Below are positions 1-9,117 of a stretch of 27,616 bases of DNA, in pieces. The notes below the pieces were generated by a model that searched no databases, was not told where the DNA came from, and saw only the letters and a list, made by a program, of their open reading frames with translations. The position numbers were made by a program, and so were the translations under genes. Source of the DNA: a virus; the IMG/VR virus record IMGVR_UViG_3300031957_002593, positions 1 through 27,616 of that record; one strand, given 5' to 3'. The stretch's first letter is position 1. The number at the start of each line of letters is the position of its first letter.

Positions 1-213
1 GTACCACAGGGACAACAATTAGATGGTAGAGGTGGAGGTTTTATTCCAATGGGAGCACAAGAACGTAAAGACGATGTGCCAGCAATGTTGGCGAAAAATG
101 AATTTGTAATGACCGCTGATGCTGTACGAGCAGCAGGTGGTGGTAGTATTAACGAAGGTGCAAAACGTATGTATAATATGATGCACAATTTAGAAAATCA
201 AGGAAGAGGATAA
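1..213 (+). CDS. C-terminal end of a phage virion protein (5' truncated by window)
   Basis: Frame 1 is open from the first base to TAA at 211-213, so about 70 residues of a protein that begins upstream are visible. The segment reads FIPMGAQERKDDVPAMLAKN followed by EFVMTADAVRAAGGG. A stretch of the type 'D-(S/V)-(I/V)-PAML-x(2-4)-EFVM-T-x-(D/K)-AVR' is, as I recall, a recurring C-terminal signature of tail or internal virion proteins in marine phages. The next gene starts 4 nt downstream, so it is translated as part of the structural gene block. Its exact virion role cannot be told from this fragment. Confidence 0.75.
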   Translation, partial: VPQGQQLDGRGGGFIPMGAQERKDDVPAMLAKNEFVMTADAVRAAGGGSINEGAKRMYNMMHNLENQGRG

Positions 214-217
214 GATT

Positions 218-967
218 ATGGCAATGGCATCAATCATGGGTGGAGACTATACTAAGTTACCTAAATTTGTACAAGACGATTATCAACAGTCTATTGGTCA
301 AGCGTCTAATATTGCTAATCGGCCCGTGAATGTCGGAGCAATGTCTCCGGGTTTTGATCCATATCAATCAGGGGCGGCAGGAATACTAACTCAAGGTCTT
401 GGCTCGTACATGCCTTACATTGAAAAAGCAGCTCAATACGCGGGACCTCAAGGAGCTTCTGCATTTATGAACCCATACACTCAAAACGTGGTTCAAAACA
501 CAATGACTGATTTAAACAAACAATTTGGCTTACAACAAGCGCAAGCTGATCAACGAGCTATTCAATCTGGATCATTTGCAGGATCTGGGACTCGTGGCGC
601 TGTGTTTGACGCTGCTCTAAAAGGGGAACAAGCGAATACAATGAGAAACACCATAGGTGATTTATATAATAAAGGGTTTCAACAATCGCAACAAGCGGCG
701 CAAAACGCATCAGGTTTAATGGCGGGACTTGGTTCACAGTTGCAAACACAAAGATTAGGAGACGTCAACGCGTTATTCAATTTAGGACAAACAAGAAGAG
801 GATACGATGCTGAAAGAGCACGACTTGGTTATCAACTACCTATGAACCAAGCATCGTTCTTACAACAAGCGACTACTGGTATGCCAATGTTCCAACAAGC
901 AAACATGCCTAGTCCGTTCTTAGGTGGTCTTGCTGGAGCTGGAATCGCTGGAGCAATGATGAGATAA
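218..967 (+). CDS. Probable internal virion / DNA-ejection-type protein (249 aa)
   Basis: This 249-residue protein is rich in Gln, Ala and Gly. It has NPYTQNVVQNTMTDLNKQ near residue 85, followed by a Q/A-rich segment containing GSFAGSGTRGAV. The C-terminus is glycine/alanine rich (GGLAGAGIAGAMMR). Proteins of this composition and size occur beside large internal proteins in podovirus-like phages, where they are thought to play a part like T7 gp14 in building the DNA-ejection channel. That role is by analogy only, as no catalytic motif is visible. The start ATG at 218 follows AGGAAGAGGA. The stop overlaps the next start by one base (TAATG), which indicates coupled translation. Confidence 0.7.
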   Translation: MAMASIMGGDYTKLPKFVQDDYQQSIGQASNIANRPVNVGAMSPGFDPYQSGAAGILTQGLGSYMPYIEKAAQYAGPQGASAFMNPYTQNVVQNTMTDLNKQFGLQQAQADQRAIQSGSFAGSGTRGAVFDAALKGEQANTMRNTIGDLYNKGFQQSQQAAQNASGLMAGLGSQLQTQRLGDVNALFNLGQTRRGYDAERARLGYQLPMNQASFLQQATTGMPMFQQANMPSPFLGGLAGAGIAGAMMR

Positions 968-2562
968 TGTCTATCTTTCACAGAAAATTATTTACACACA
1001 CACCGTATCATCATTATGGTACAGGAATAGCTTCTGGGTTAGTCGAAAGACAAGGGTTCGCGGTCGGCGGACGGGTAAAGTTAAACAAGGGTGGGGACCC
1101 TAGTTTAGAGGACATAAGGAAACAGTCAACGGCTAGAGATTCCATAAAAGAATTTCAAGGAGAAGCTAGACAAACATTGAAAATGGCAATAAGCGATTCT
1201 ATTTACTCTGATTTTATTCAAAATTTTTCTACTCTTAGTGACTTTGATAAACCCGGTTTAGCTGACTACTATTCTTCAAAAATTACAGAAGTATTCAATC
1301 AATTGCCTGAGGAAATTTTACAGTCATTAACAGAACAAGACAAAAAAGATATTCTAACAAGGTATGACGAAGTTATAGATGAAATAAGCGCAACAGACGC
1401 AAGAGGTAATAATAAGTTTATTGCAAGTGGTAAAATCCCTATGATAACCAACAGCATTAAACGTAGAGAAAATGATTTAACACAATTTAGTGAAAAGTAT
1501 AAAGGCAAATTAAGCGGTTTAGTTGACGTTGTTCAAAATACAGAGAAAGATGGTTCTAGTTCAGATGCAACAGATACAACAGGAACAGAGGCTTCCGATA
1601 CAAAAACTGTTACAGACGCTGGCGTAAGCGCACCAACAACAGATGTAACAGGAATTAAAGGAGCAATTACCTCGGATGAAGGCCGTCAATCTTTTGTTAA
1701 ATATCTTAAAGACCTACAAGAAGAAACAGAACTTATGGAAAAAGCAAGACGTGCTGCAATACAAGATTCTTTTATTGCCGCGGGTTCTGTAGACTATGAT
1801 GGCGATATGATGAAATCTTTATCTCTAGCTTTTCAAGATCCAATGAAAGAACTTCGTGATCGAGAATACAAACAGGGAGAAGACATTTATACAACAGTCC
1901 GTGATCAAGCAACAGGAGACCTTGAACGTCCAGATATGCAAAAAATAATAGAGTTGGCACAAGGCAGCCCAGATTTTCTTTCTGCAGCGAAAGATATTTA
2001 TGGTAGTCAAGATATCAATATTGGCGACGCGCCGTTAGACGCATCAGACTATCAAACATACTATGAAATAGCAGATAAATTCAGTGATAGTGAGATAGCA
2101 GAATTATTTGGAATTAGTAAAGAAAAGGCAAAAGCCAACAGAGGCATTTTAGTTGATCAGTTAGCAAAAAACAAAAACCAAGTTCCGACAAAAATTGACT
2201 TGGGAGGAACAGATTTAGCACAAGCTACTTTAACGGAACCAACAATAAGCCGTCCAACAATTGCTGACGGAGGACGAATTGGTTTTCAAGAAGGTGGACA
2301 AACAGAAGAACAACCAGTTGAAAACGTACGAGGAATGCAAGAAGATGTTCAAACAACGTATGCTGCTTTAAGACAATCTTTGCCTGATTACATATCAGAT
2401 AACGTGGTTACACTTTTATCAGAAGACGCAAAAGCTTTGGCTGAGTTTGTTGAAATACAAACATATAGTCAAATAAAAGATTTTGAAGACAAATACAGAG
2501 TAGAATTAAATTTTCCGCAAGAAGAGGAGACAACAAATTTTCCAGAATCTGAAATGATTTAG
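967..2562 (+). CDS. Putative virion protein with GGR(I/V) glycine motifs (531 aa)
   Basis: This is a 531-residue acidic protein without a recognisable enzymatic domain. Two related glycine motifs stand out: VGGRVKLNKGG near residues 33-43 and ADGGRIGFQEGG near residues 433-444. Between them lies a Thr/Ser/Asp-rich low-complexity linker (about residues 196-230). I know motifs of this GGR-(I/V)-x-GG type from structural proteins of marine phages, but their function is unknown. The gene sits between two probable internal virion proteins and starts within the stop codon of its upstream neighbour, so it is most likely a virion component. A scaffold or chaperone-like role is also possible. Confidence 0.65.
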   Translation: MSIFHRKLFTHTPYHHYGTGIASGLVERQGFAVGGRVKLNKGGDPSLEDIRKQSTARDSIKEFQGEARQTLKMAISDSIYSDFIQNFSTLSDFDKPGLADYYSSKITEVFNQLPEEILQSLTEQDKKDILTRYDEVIDEISATDARGNNKFIASGKIPMITNSIKRRENDLTQFSEKYKGKLSGLVDVVQNTEKDGSSSDATDTTGTEASDTKTVTDAGVSAPTTDVTGIKGAITSDEGRQSFVKYLKDLQEETELMEKARRAAIQDSFIAAGSVDYDGDMMKSLSLAFQDPMKELRDREYKQGEDIYTTVRDQATGDLERPDMQKIIELAQGSPDFLSAAKDIYGSQDINIGDAPLDASDYQTYYEIADKFSDSEIAELFGISKEKAKANRGILVDQLAKNKNQVPTKIDLGGTDLAQATLTEPTISRPTIADGGRIGFQEGGQTEEQPVENVRGMQEDVQTTYAALRQSLPDYISDNVVTLLSEDAKALAEFVEIQTYSQIKDFEDKYRVELNFPQEEETTNFPESEMI

Positions 2563-2570
2563 GAGGTTTC

Positions 2571-5500
2571 ATGGGAGACAAAAGAAATTATATTCTTGGC
2601 ACGCAGTATGGAACTAAAGGCGAAGAATTTAATAAATTAGAACAAATTTTGTTAGGCCTTGGTTCTGGAGGCCTTAAAATTTTTGAAGCCATAGCAGAAC
2701 TCGGAGCTGGTGTATCTGATTATTTTTTAGACACAGAGCTTTTAACATCAATAGAAGAAAATTTTCCAAAAATAAATGTAGACGATGGAGTGGGTAAGTT
2801 TGTTGAGTTAATGACTCAATACGCTGTTCCTTATAGGGTAGCAACAAAGGCCGCCGGTAAATTAATGGGCCTTAAAAAATTGGACGCATTAAGAAAAGGA
2901 ACAGGCGTTTCAGGTGTAGCTAAAAAAATGGGGTACTACGGAGGACTTGGTTTAGCAGTAGAGCCTATTGTAACAACCAGTAGAGACAAAACATTAGGAC
3001 AAGCATTTGGTATAACAGCGGATCCAAAAATTTCTGAATTAACAGGTAGAGCTAGAGCAGCGGCTACTTTTAAACAAAAAGCATTAATGGGAATAGAAGG
3101 CTCTGGAGTAGGTGCCGTTCTCCCAGTGGCAGGAGTTGCAGCTAAAGGTGCGTTGGTAGGAGCTACAAAAGTTGCTAAACCTGCAGCGCAAGCTTTGGAC
3201 TTTGCTGTTGTTAATCCTTTGTCTACTGTTCTTTCAAAAGGTCCAGTGGGAGACTACATTACACAACCCGTATTTAATACATTAACTAAAAGCGTTGCTA
3301 AAGCAAAAGAAATTACAAAAAACACTTTGGGGGCAAAAACATTAGACGAAATTAGATTAACTAGAAACCCTGAAAATTTTATTGGAAGACTTCAAAAAAC
3401 AATAGCTAATAATTTAACAACATCAGGAATGGTTCCAAAAAACGCTTTTGATGTTAAACAAGTTCAGTCAAATATTTTTAGAGCTAAAACAAAAGATCTT
3501 CACAATTTATCTCAAAGTATAGATGAAGCAATAACAAATTTAGCTAGAGAACATAAAGATGCTAAAAAAGGATTTATTGTAGATTCTCTTCCTAAAAAAG
3601 AAAAATGGTACGCTGATGTTGGCAGAGTTGTTGATGGTGACAAACCTTTAAGTCAATTACCAAAAGATTTAAGGCGTCCTGTTAAAGAACTTAAAGATAA
3701 GTATAGTGAATTAAAAAAAGAAATCACTGATTTAATGACTAGCAAAGAAGTCTTAAATACGAAAGGATTGACTTTGTTTAAAAAAACAAAAATAAAAGAC
3801 AGAGTAAAAGCTTTAACAACTAAATCATTGCAAGATGTTTTATCGAGAGGTTTACACGGGAGTTACGCAGCGTTTACTATGAAAGATACGTTTAAAATAA
3901 GAGAACCGGAACGAGTTAAAGCAGCTGTCAAAGAGGTAAAAGAATTTTTAAAAAGTCACAGTAAAGTTAAAGGAAATGACGCGTATTTTGAAACTCAAGC
4001 AAAAAAACAAATAGATTCTTTTATAAATCAAGCAGAAAAATCAAAAAATGCAGCTTATTTTTTTGATGAGGCTCTTCCTAATTTTCTTATTAGAAGTAAA
4101 AAAAGACCTAGAGGTAAAATTACTTTTATGGATTTAACTGATGCTAAATACAGGCAGTTTAAAACAAGAGGTTTAACAGACTCATTGAGTAGTCTTCTTG
4201 GAAAAGGAGGGGTCAAAGAGTCTATATTTGATACCAATATTTTTCTAGCTGAAATGGTAGCTAAAAAAAGAATGATAAATGAAATTTTTTTATTTAATAA
4301 AAATACAACAAAAGCCGGAACAAAATTTATTTTTCAACCTGACTATTCTGAAATTGCTAGAGAACAATCAAAGTTATTAGGTAAACCTATTCGAGCTAAC
4401 TCTGCAAAATCAGATCTAACTAAAGCTACGAATGACGTGTATGCTAATGACGTTATACAACAAAACTTAGAAAATCAATTTAAAAAACAATACCCAAACA
4501 TAGAACCTCCTAACTTTAAAAACATGGGAGAAGAATTTAAAAGAGCGGGAGTTAGCGATGATCCTTTTGGATATTACAAATATATGCCAGACCATTATGT
4601 GCCAGAAAATATTCACGAAGCGTTGTTAGGAGAAGTTGCTGGCTGGTCTGTGCTGTTAGATCATGTTCCGTTTTACAAAGGATTTTTAGGTCTTAAAGGT
4701 TTAACACAAGCAGGAAAAACTGTTTTTAGTCCTACAACACAAGTTCGTAACTTTACATCTGCATCGTTTTTTGCTTTACACAACGGTCACATTGGTAGAC
4801 CATTTGGTGGCGCAGAACACACATTTGCTGATATTGTTAAGGCGCACATAGACGAGGTATTTCCAAGCGGAAAAATTTCAAAAGAAAACGTTAAAAAAGT
4901 TTTGGGTGAAAAAAGAACTAGGGCCATAGAATTAGGTGTTACTCAAAGTAACATTGCAATGAGAGAAATAGACGATTTGTTAGAAGACGTGGTTTCAGGA
5001 CAATCGAGATATGCCACAACAACAGCGTTGTTTAAAAAAATTACTCAATCAGCTTCTTTTAAAAAATCTCAAGAATTGTATACAAAAGGAGATGATATCT
5101 GGAAAGATTACGGATGGAGATTTACACAGTCTCAATTAAAAGAAGCGTTACCAGAAGGCAAAAATTTTGTAAAAGACGTAGATGAACTTTATTTTGAAGT
5201 GTTTGGAAAACAATTTAATCATTTAAACGCTGATGGTAGCATTAAAACATACATGGAAACTTTAGAAGAAATTTCAGCTCAGTATGTCAAGAATACATAC
5301 CCAAACTATAACTATGTGCCTAAGTTTGTTAGAGACATAAGAAGACTTCCCCTTGGAAACTTTATTTCGTTTCCAGCAGAAATTTTAAGAACATCTGCCA
5401 ACCTTATGAAGTTTGCTGCAAAAGAAATGGCTAGCAGCAATCCGGTTGTAAGAAAGATGGGAGCTAAACGAATGATAGGTCAGACCATAGGTCTTTCTTC

Positions 5501-6761
5501 AGGTGCTGTACTTTCAACAGCATCACTATCCGCGTTAGGGATGAACCAAGAACAATATGAGTCATTTAAAGAAACTCAAGTTCCTGAATGGAATAAATTT
5601 GGAGATTTAATTATGTTGTCTAAAAAAGAAGACGCTAATGGCAACATTGTGTACAGATACATACCGTTTTCTTATCAAAATCCTTATGCCTATTTACAAG
5701 CTCCTTTCTATGCTTTTTCCGGAGAGATGTCTGTAGGCAAAAAATTAGGTAGAGATTGGGACGATAGAATGATGAGATCTTTAATGAGTTCAGTTGGAGA
5801 AACATTACGTCCGTTTGTCAGTGAAGCTATTTTAAGTGAACGTCTTTTAGATGTAACTACCAGAGGAGGAGAAACATTAAGAAGATCTAGAGTTTGGTCT
5901 AATGATCCAAATACTCCTATTGGAGATAAAGTATACGCAGGTTTTGGACATTTACTAGAAGGAATAGAGCCCGGAATATTTACTCAAGCCACTAAACTGA
6001 CACAAGCTGTTGCTGAAGAAAAAACTCCATACGGCAAACAGTTTAAATTAGGAGACGAAGCGCTGGCACTGTTTGCTGGGGTTAGAATTTATGATGCTGA
6101 TCTTAACAATAATTTAAACTTCAAATACAATACTTTTGCAGCAGCAGATAGATCGATTGCCGCTACTGCAAAAGGTAGATTTTTTGCAGAAAATGCAACA
6201 ACAAACACAAGAATAAATTCTTATCAAACTTATTTAGAAAACTCGTACAGAAATTTTAATTCTTTTAAAAAATTAACTAATGATTTAGAAAAACTAGGGT
6301 TAAGCCCGCAATATATTCAAAAATTTTTAAAAGATAGAAAAGCTCAAAAAAATATTAGAGCTAGTGTTAAACAAAACAGGTTTGTTCCTCCTAGTTTTGA
6401 GACTTTTTACAACGATGGACGTTTTATAAAACTTGCTAAAAAATTAGGTGTGTCTAGATCTAGTTTATTCCCTCGAGGTGAGCTAAGAGAAATATATAAT
6501 AATTTTAGATACAGAGACTTATTTCAATCAATTAACAGTGTGCGTTCACAAATTAGAGAAGAAAATAAACCGAAAGAATCTTCTGCTAACACTCAAACTC
6601 AAAATATTGTTCAAGGCCAAGGAACAACGGCCGGCGGATCGCCGTTAAAAACTCCGCCAGCACAGGTAACTGGCATAACACAACCATTGGGCGGTTTAGC
6701 TTCTGGTAATTTAAGACAAAGAATTATTAGAGACGATGAGTTTTTAAAGGATTTAGCATGA
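2571..6761 (+). CDS. Giant internal virion protein (1396 aa)
   Basis: At 1396 residues this is the largest protein in the window, comparable in size to the large ejection proteins of podoviruses such as T7 gp16. It is lysine-rich and mostly predicted helical. There is a hydrophobic Ala/Gly-rich segment near residues 180-215. A conserved-looking region in the second half (RRLPLGNFISFPAEILRTSA, around residue 930) resembles the 'large polyvalent protein associated' segments found in such proteins, though I cannot confirm a family. I see no lysozyme or transglycosylase active site. A strong Shine-Dalgarno AGGAGG lies just before ATG 2571. The stop overlaps the next gene by 4 nt. Confidence 0.7.
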   Translation: MGDKRNYILGTQYGTKGEEFNKLEQILLGLGSGGLKIFEAIAELGAGVSDYFLDTELLTSIEENFPKINVDDGVGKFVELMTQYAVPYRVATKAAGKLMGLKKLDALRKGTGVSGVAKKMGYYGGLGLAVEPIVTTSRDKTLGQAFGITADPKISELTGRARAAATFKQKALMGIEGSGVGAVLPVAGVAAKGALVGATKVAKPAAQALDFAVVNPLSTVLSKGPVGDYITQPVFNTLTKSVAKAKEITKNTLGAKTLDEIRLTRNPENFIGRLQKTIANNLTTSGMVPKNAFDVKQVQSNIFRAKTKDLHNLSQSIDEAITNLAREHKDAKKGFIVDSLPKKEKWYADVGRVVDGDKPLSQLPKDLRRPVKELKDKYSELKKEITDLMTSKEVLNTKGLTLFKKTKIKDRVKALTTKSLQDVLSRGLHGSYAAFTMKDTFKIREPERVKAAVKEVKEFLKSHSKVKGNDAYFETQAKKQIDSFINQAEKSKNAAYFFDEALPNFLIRSKKRPRGKITFMDLTDAKYRQFKTRGLTDSLSSLLGKGGVKESIFDTNIFLAEMVAKKRMINEIFLFNKNTTKAGTKFIFQPDYSEIAREQSKLLGKPIRANSAKSDLTKATNDVYANDVIQQNLENQFKKQYPNIEPPNFKNMGEEFKRAGVSDDPFGYYKYMPDHYVPENIHEALLGEVAGWSVLLDHVPFYKGFLGLKGLTQAGKTVFSPTTQVRNFTSASFFALHNGHIGRPFGGAEHTFADIVKAHIDEVFPSGKISKENVKKVLGEKRTRAIELGVTQSNIAMREIDDLLEDVVSGQSRYATTTALFKKITQSASFKKSQELYTKGDDIWKDYGWRFTQSQLKEALPEGKNFVKDVDELYFEVFGKQFNHLNADGSIKTYMETLEEISAQYVKNTYPNYNYVPKFVRDIRRLPLGNFISFPAEILRTSANLMKFAAKEMASSNPVVRKMGAKRMIGQTIGLSSGAVLSTASLSALGMNQEQYESFKETQVPEWNKFGDLIMLSKKEDANGNIVYRYIPFSYQNPYAYLQAPFYAFSGEMSVGKKLGRDWDDRMMRSLMSSVGETLRPFVSEAILSERLLDVTTRGGETLRRSRVWSNDPNTPIGDKVYAGFGHLLEGIEPGIFTQATKLTQAVAEEKTPYGKQFKLGDEALALFAGVRIYDADLNNNLNFKYNTFAAADRSIAATAKGRFFAENATTNTRINSYQTYLENSYRNFNSFKKLTNDLEKLGLSPQYIQKFLKDRKAQKNIRASVKQNRFVPPSFETFYNDGRFIKLAKKLGVSRSSLFPRGELREIYNNFRYRDLFQSINSVRSQIREENKPKESSANTQTQNIVQGQGTTAGGSPLKTPPAQVTGITQPLGGLASGNLRQRIIRDDEFLKDLA

Positions 6762-6985
6762 GCGACGAAACAAAAATAGCGTTAGAAACACACTTGGCTG
6801 AATGTCAATTACGGTATGAAGTGTTTGAAGAAAAACTTGATAATGTTCAAGCACAACAAGAAAAAATAAATAAACACACATTTGAATTGAGACAAATGAT
6901 GACGTGGTTTATGGGTGCAGCAGCGTCGTTCGCTGCAATATCTATTCTACTGAGTATTGTGTGGGTGTTCCAAAAACTTCTTTAA
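6758..6985 (+). CDS. Small coiled-coil / single-TM protein, holin-like (XhlA type)
   Basis: This 75-residue protein has a charged N-terminal helix with coiled-coil character (residues 5-45). It is followed by one C-terminal transmembrane segment, from about MTWFMGAAASFAAISILLS to the end. That order, cytoplasmic coil then terminal membrane anchor, matches XhlA-type haemolysin/holin proteins, so a role in lysis is plausible; an ejection accessory role is an alternative. It begins at the ATGA overlap with the giant virion gene. Its last 44 nt overlap the 3' end of the convergent nuclease gene on the other strand. Confidence 0.55.
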   Translation: MSDETKIALETHLAECQLRYEVFEEKLDNVQAQQEKINKHTFELRQMMTWFMGAAASFAAISILLSIVWVFQKLL

Positions 6986-7247
6986 CGTATATTATTCTAA
7001 CAGTTAAATTTTTTGCTGACTTGTTTTTTGTTCTGTTAATTCTTCTCATCTTGCCTTTGTCCATTCGTTCACTATGTGTTTTCACATCATACAAATCAAT
7101 GGTTCCAATTTTTGAATCTATTACAACGAGGTCGCAAGGGCCTTTGCCTCCCAAATCATAATAGACATGATGGTAGGGTCGAGATAAAAACTCTATTGCT
7201 GCGAGCAATTCGTTGCGTATACCTTTTTGTTGTTTGCTTATAGCCAC
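6942..7247 (-). CDS. Small PD-(D/E)XK nuclease-like protein (101 aa)
   Basis: The protein shows a compact PD-(D/E)XK layout: acidic residues in the N-terminal helix (E13, E19), GPCDLVVID with D39, then YDVKT with D54-x-K56 on the next strand. This is the arrangement of small endonucleases of the Holliday-resolvase/VRR-NUC type. It starts with GTG at 7247 and overlaps the 3' end of the upstream helicase gene by 10 nt, so the two are surely co-translated. In phages, small nucleases of this fold often sit beside SNF2-like helicases, which supports a recombination or DNA-processing role. Its 3' end overlaps the convergent holin-like gene. Confidence 0.65.
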   Translation of the reverse strand: MAISKQQKGIRNELLAAIEFLSRPYHHVYYDLGGKGPCDLVVIDSKIGTIDLYDVKTHSERMDKGKMRRINRTKNKSAKNLTVRIIYVKEVFGTPTQYSVE

Positions 7248-8692
7248 TCTTTAAGTTCTTCACCTAATATTTCATTTGCAATATTTATTTTAGAACGTAA
7301 TGCCTTTACTATTTTTTCATCAACAGTGTTCTCACATATTAAATCCACATAATTAACTTTATGTTCTTGCCCTATTCTATGTGCGCGATCTTCTGATTGT
7401 AATCTTTTTTCCAAGTCGTAGCTGTTTGAGTAGTACACTACCGTGTTGGCCGCTGTAAGTGTAATTCCGTACCCTCCGGTTGATGGATTTCCAACGAAAT
7501 AGCGTGCAGGGCCCTTTTTCTCTTGAAACAGAGTGATTTGCTTCTGGCGGACCTTTGCATCCACTGCACCGTAATATGCCACTGTAGAGGCTTCTCCGTA
7601 AGCTTTTTTTAAAGCAGCGACTATATTTTCTATGTCTGCAACGTAAGTCGCCCATATTATGACCTTGCCATCTGTCTCTTCAAGCACAGACATTAGTTCT
7701 GACATTCTGTTGTTTTTAAGTTGTTTAATTGTACCGTCATCAGCTTTAAACGTGCCACATGTTATTTGATGAAGTCTTAACAGCTGTGTCAACACGCTCA
7801 TAGTAGAGCAAACTTTACCGTCAAGTTCTGCTAGTGCAATTGCTTTCATTGAATCATACGTTTTTCTTTGTTCTGGTGTCATTTCAATAATACGTTTTTG
7901 ATAAACTTTTTCTGGCAAATCTAAACAATCTTCTTTTAATATTCTGTAAGAAAATTGAGATACAATATCGGATAGTTCTGCCAAGTTACGGTAGCTGTCG
8001 TGAGGCCTTACTATATTTACAAAACGTCCATTCACATTAATTGTTTGCATGTGAGCGTATCGATTACGAAACGCTACAAAAGAGTCTTGTCCTAGCAATT
8101 CAGAATCTAAAAAATCACATTGTGAATACAGATCCAATGGGCTTTTGGTAACAGGACTTCCTGTCATAATTCTTTTATATTCAGCGTTCATGCCAACAGA
8201 TAATATGTTTCTTGTTCTTTGAGCCGTAGGTGTTTTAATAGATGTGCTTTCATCTACTGCCATCATTGCTTTATATGCCCACAAAAACTTTTCAGCTTCA
8301 TCACGACCGGGTTTAGTAGAGAACGCTTCTACATTTATTACAAAAAATGTAAGGTGAGGGTCTCTTGTTTTTGAGTATAATTGAGACAACATTTCTTTAT
8401 CGTTTTTGGAACGAGAACTAGGTGCTACCCAATAAAACGTTCTGCATTGTATGTGTTTGGGAATATGTTTAGGTATCTCTTGCTCCACCCAGTTTTTGTA
8501 AACACCTTTTGGTGCAACAATAACAGCGGCATTTATTTTTCCGTGATCATACAGCATAGCTATATTATCCAACAATATCTTAGACTTACCCGTACCCATC
8601 TCACAGAATAACGCGTAGTTTTTCTTATCCCAACTTTTTTTCAAAGCCGTCAATTGATGCTTGTACGGCTTTGTTTTGAACTTGTAATTCAT
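7238..8692 (-). CDS. SNF2-family helicase / DNA-dependent ATPase
   Basis: This superfamily 2 ATPase of 484 residues has motifs in order: Q-motif-like YKHQLTALKK (10-19), Walker A EMGTGKSK (31-38, K36), DExx box AVDES (145-149, D147/E148), TGSP (177-180), and the C-terminal arginine motif SEDRAHRIGQ (433-442), typical of SNF2 proteins. It should translocate on dsDNA or remodel branched DNA; phage homologues are placed near replication and recombination genes. It heads a two-gene leftward operon with a small PD-(D/E)XK nuclease. Transcription probably starts from the divergent promoter region at 8696-8746. Confidence 0.9.
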   Translation of the reverse strand: MNYKFKTKPYKHQLTALKKSWDKKNYALFCEMGTGKSKILLDNIAMLYDHGKINAAVIVAPKGVYKNWVEQEIPKHIPKHIQCRTFYWVAPSSRSKNDKEMLSQLYSKTRDPHLTFFVINVEAFSTKPGRDEAEKFLWAYKAMMAVDESTSIKTPTAQRTRNILSVGMNAEYKRIMTGSPVTKSPLDLYSQCDFLDSELLGQDSFVAFRNRYAHMQTINVNGRFVNIVRPHDSYRNLAELSDIVSQFSYRILKEDCLDLPEKVYQKRIIEMTPEQRKTYDSMKAIALAELDGKVCSTMSVLTQLLRLHQITCGTFKADDGTIKQLKNNRMSELMSVLEETDGKVIIWATYVADIENIVAALKKAYGEASTVAYYGAVDAKVRQKQITLFQEKKGPARYFVGNPSTGGYGITLTAANTVVYYSNSYDLEKRLQSEDRAHRIGQEHKVNYVDLICENTVDEKIVKALRSKINIANEILGEELKEWL

Positions 8693-8695
8693 ATA

Positions 8696-8746
8696 TTGTC
8701 TTTCTTTCTAAAGAAGATATAATAAGAAACATTTACAAATAGTCAA
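8696..8746. promoter_or_regulatory. Divergent, overlapping sigma70-like promoters
   Basis: On the + strand TTGTCT (8696-8701) and a perfect TATAAT (8718-8723) are 16 nt apart, pointing to the gene at 8758. On the - strand TTGACT (8746-8741) is followed after 17-19 nt by weak -10 candidates (ATTATA or TATATC, 8723-8716), pointing to the SNF2 gene. The two promoters overlap almost completely, so they would compete for polymerase and give either rightward replication or leftward helicase/nuclease transcription. Confidence 0.6.
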
Positions 8747-8757
8747 GAAAGAAAAAT

Positions 8758-9117
8758 ATGACAGTTTACTGTGTGCAAGAACCACCGGGAACATCAAGAG
8801 GTACACCAAAAATGGATGTGATGAAAGCATTACCTTTTGGAGATGTAAAATTTTTGTTTACAGAAAGAGCACAGTTGGTATATAGTGCCGGTGCACTTAT
8901 ACATGAACTTAGAAAGAAACTTGAAAATTTTAATGACGAAGATTATCTACTTCTTGTGGGTGATCCTGCTATCATTGCTGCTACTAGTGCTGTAGTTTCC
9001 GATATCAACAACGGTAAATTTAAGATGTTGAAATGGGATCGAGAATCTGCTAAGTATTATCCATTGAGTGTAAACTTATATCAGAAAGAAGAGAATAATG
9101 GAGAAGATCAATTTTAA
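8758..9117 (+). CDS. Conserved phage protein of unknown function (119 aa)
   Basis: First gene of the rightward replication block. The middle reads DEDYLLLVGDPAIIAA, a hydrophobic strand followed by a small-residue turn. The C-terminus contains MLKWDRESAKYYPLSVNL. I have the impression that similar short proteins begin replication operons in marine phages, but I know no function. The first residues (MTVYCVQEPPGTSRG) may be flexible. The start ATG follows an AGAAAG-type ribosome site about 35 nt downstream of a TATAAT -10 box. The 3' end overlaps the next gene by 20 nt. Confidence 0.7.
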   Translation: MTVYCVQEPPGTSRGTPKMDVMKALPFGDVKFLFTERAQLVYSAGALIHELRKKLENFNDEDYLLLVGDPAIIAATSAVVSDINNGKFKMLKWDRESAKYYPLSVNLYQKEENNGEDQF

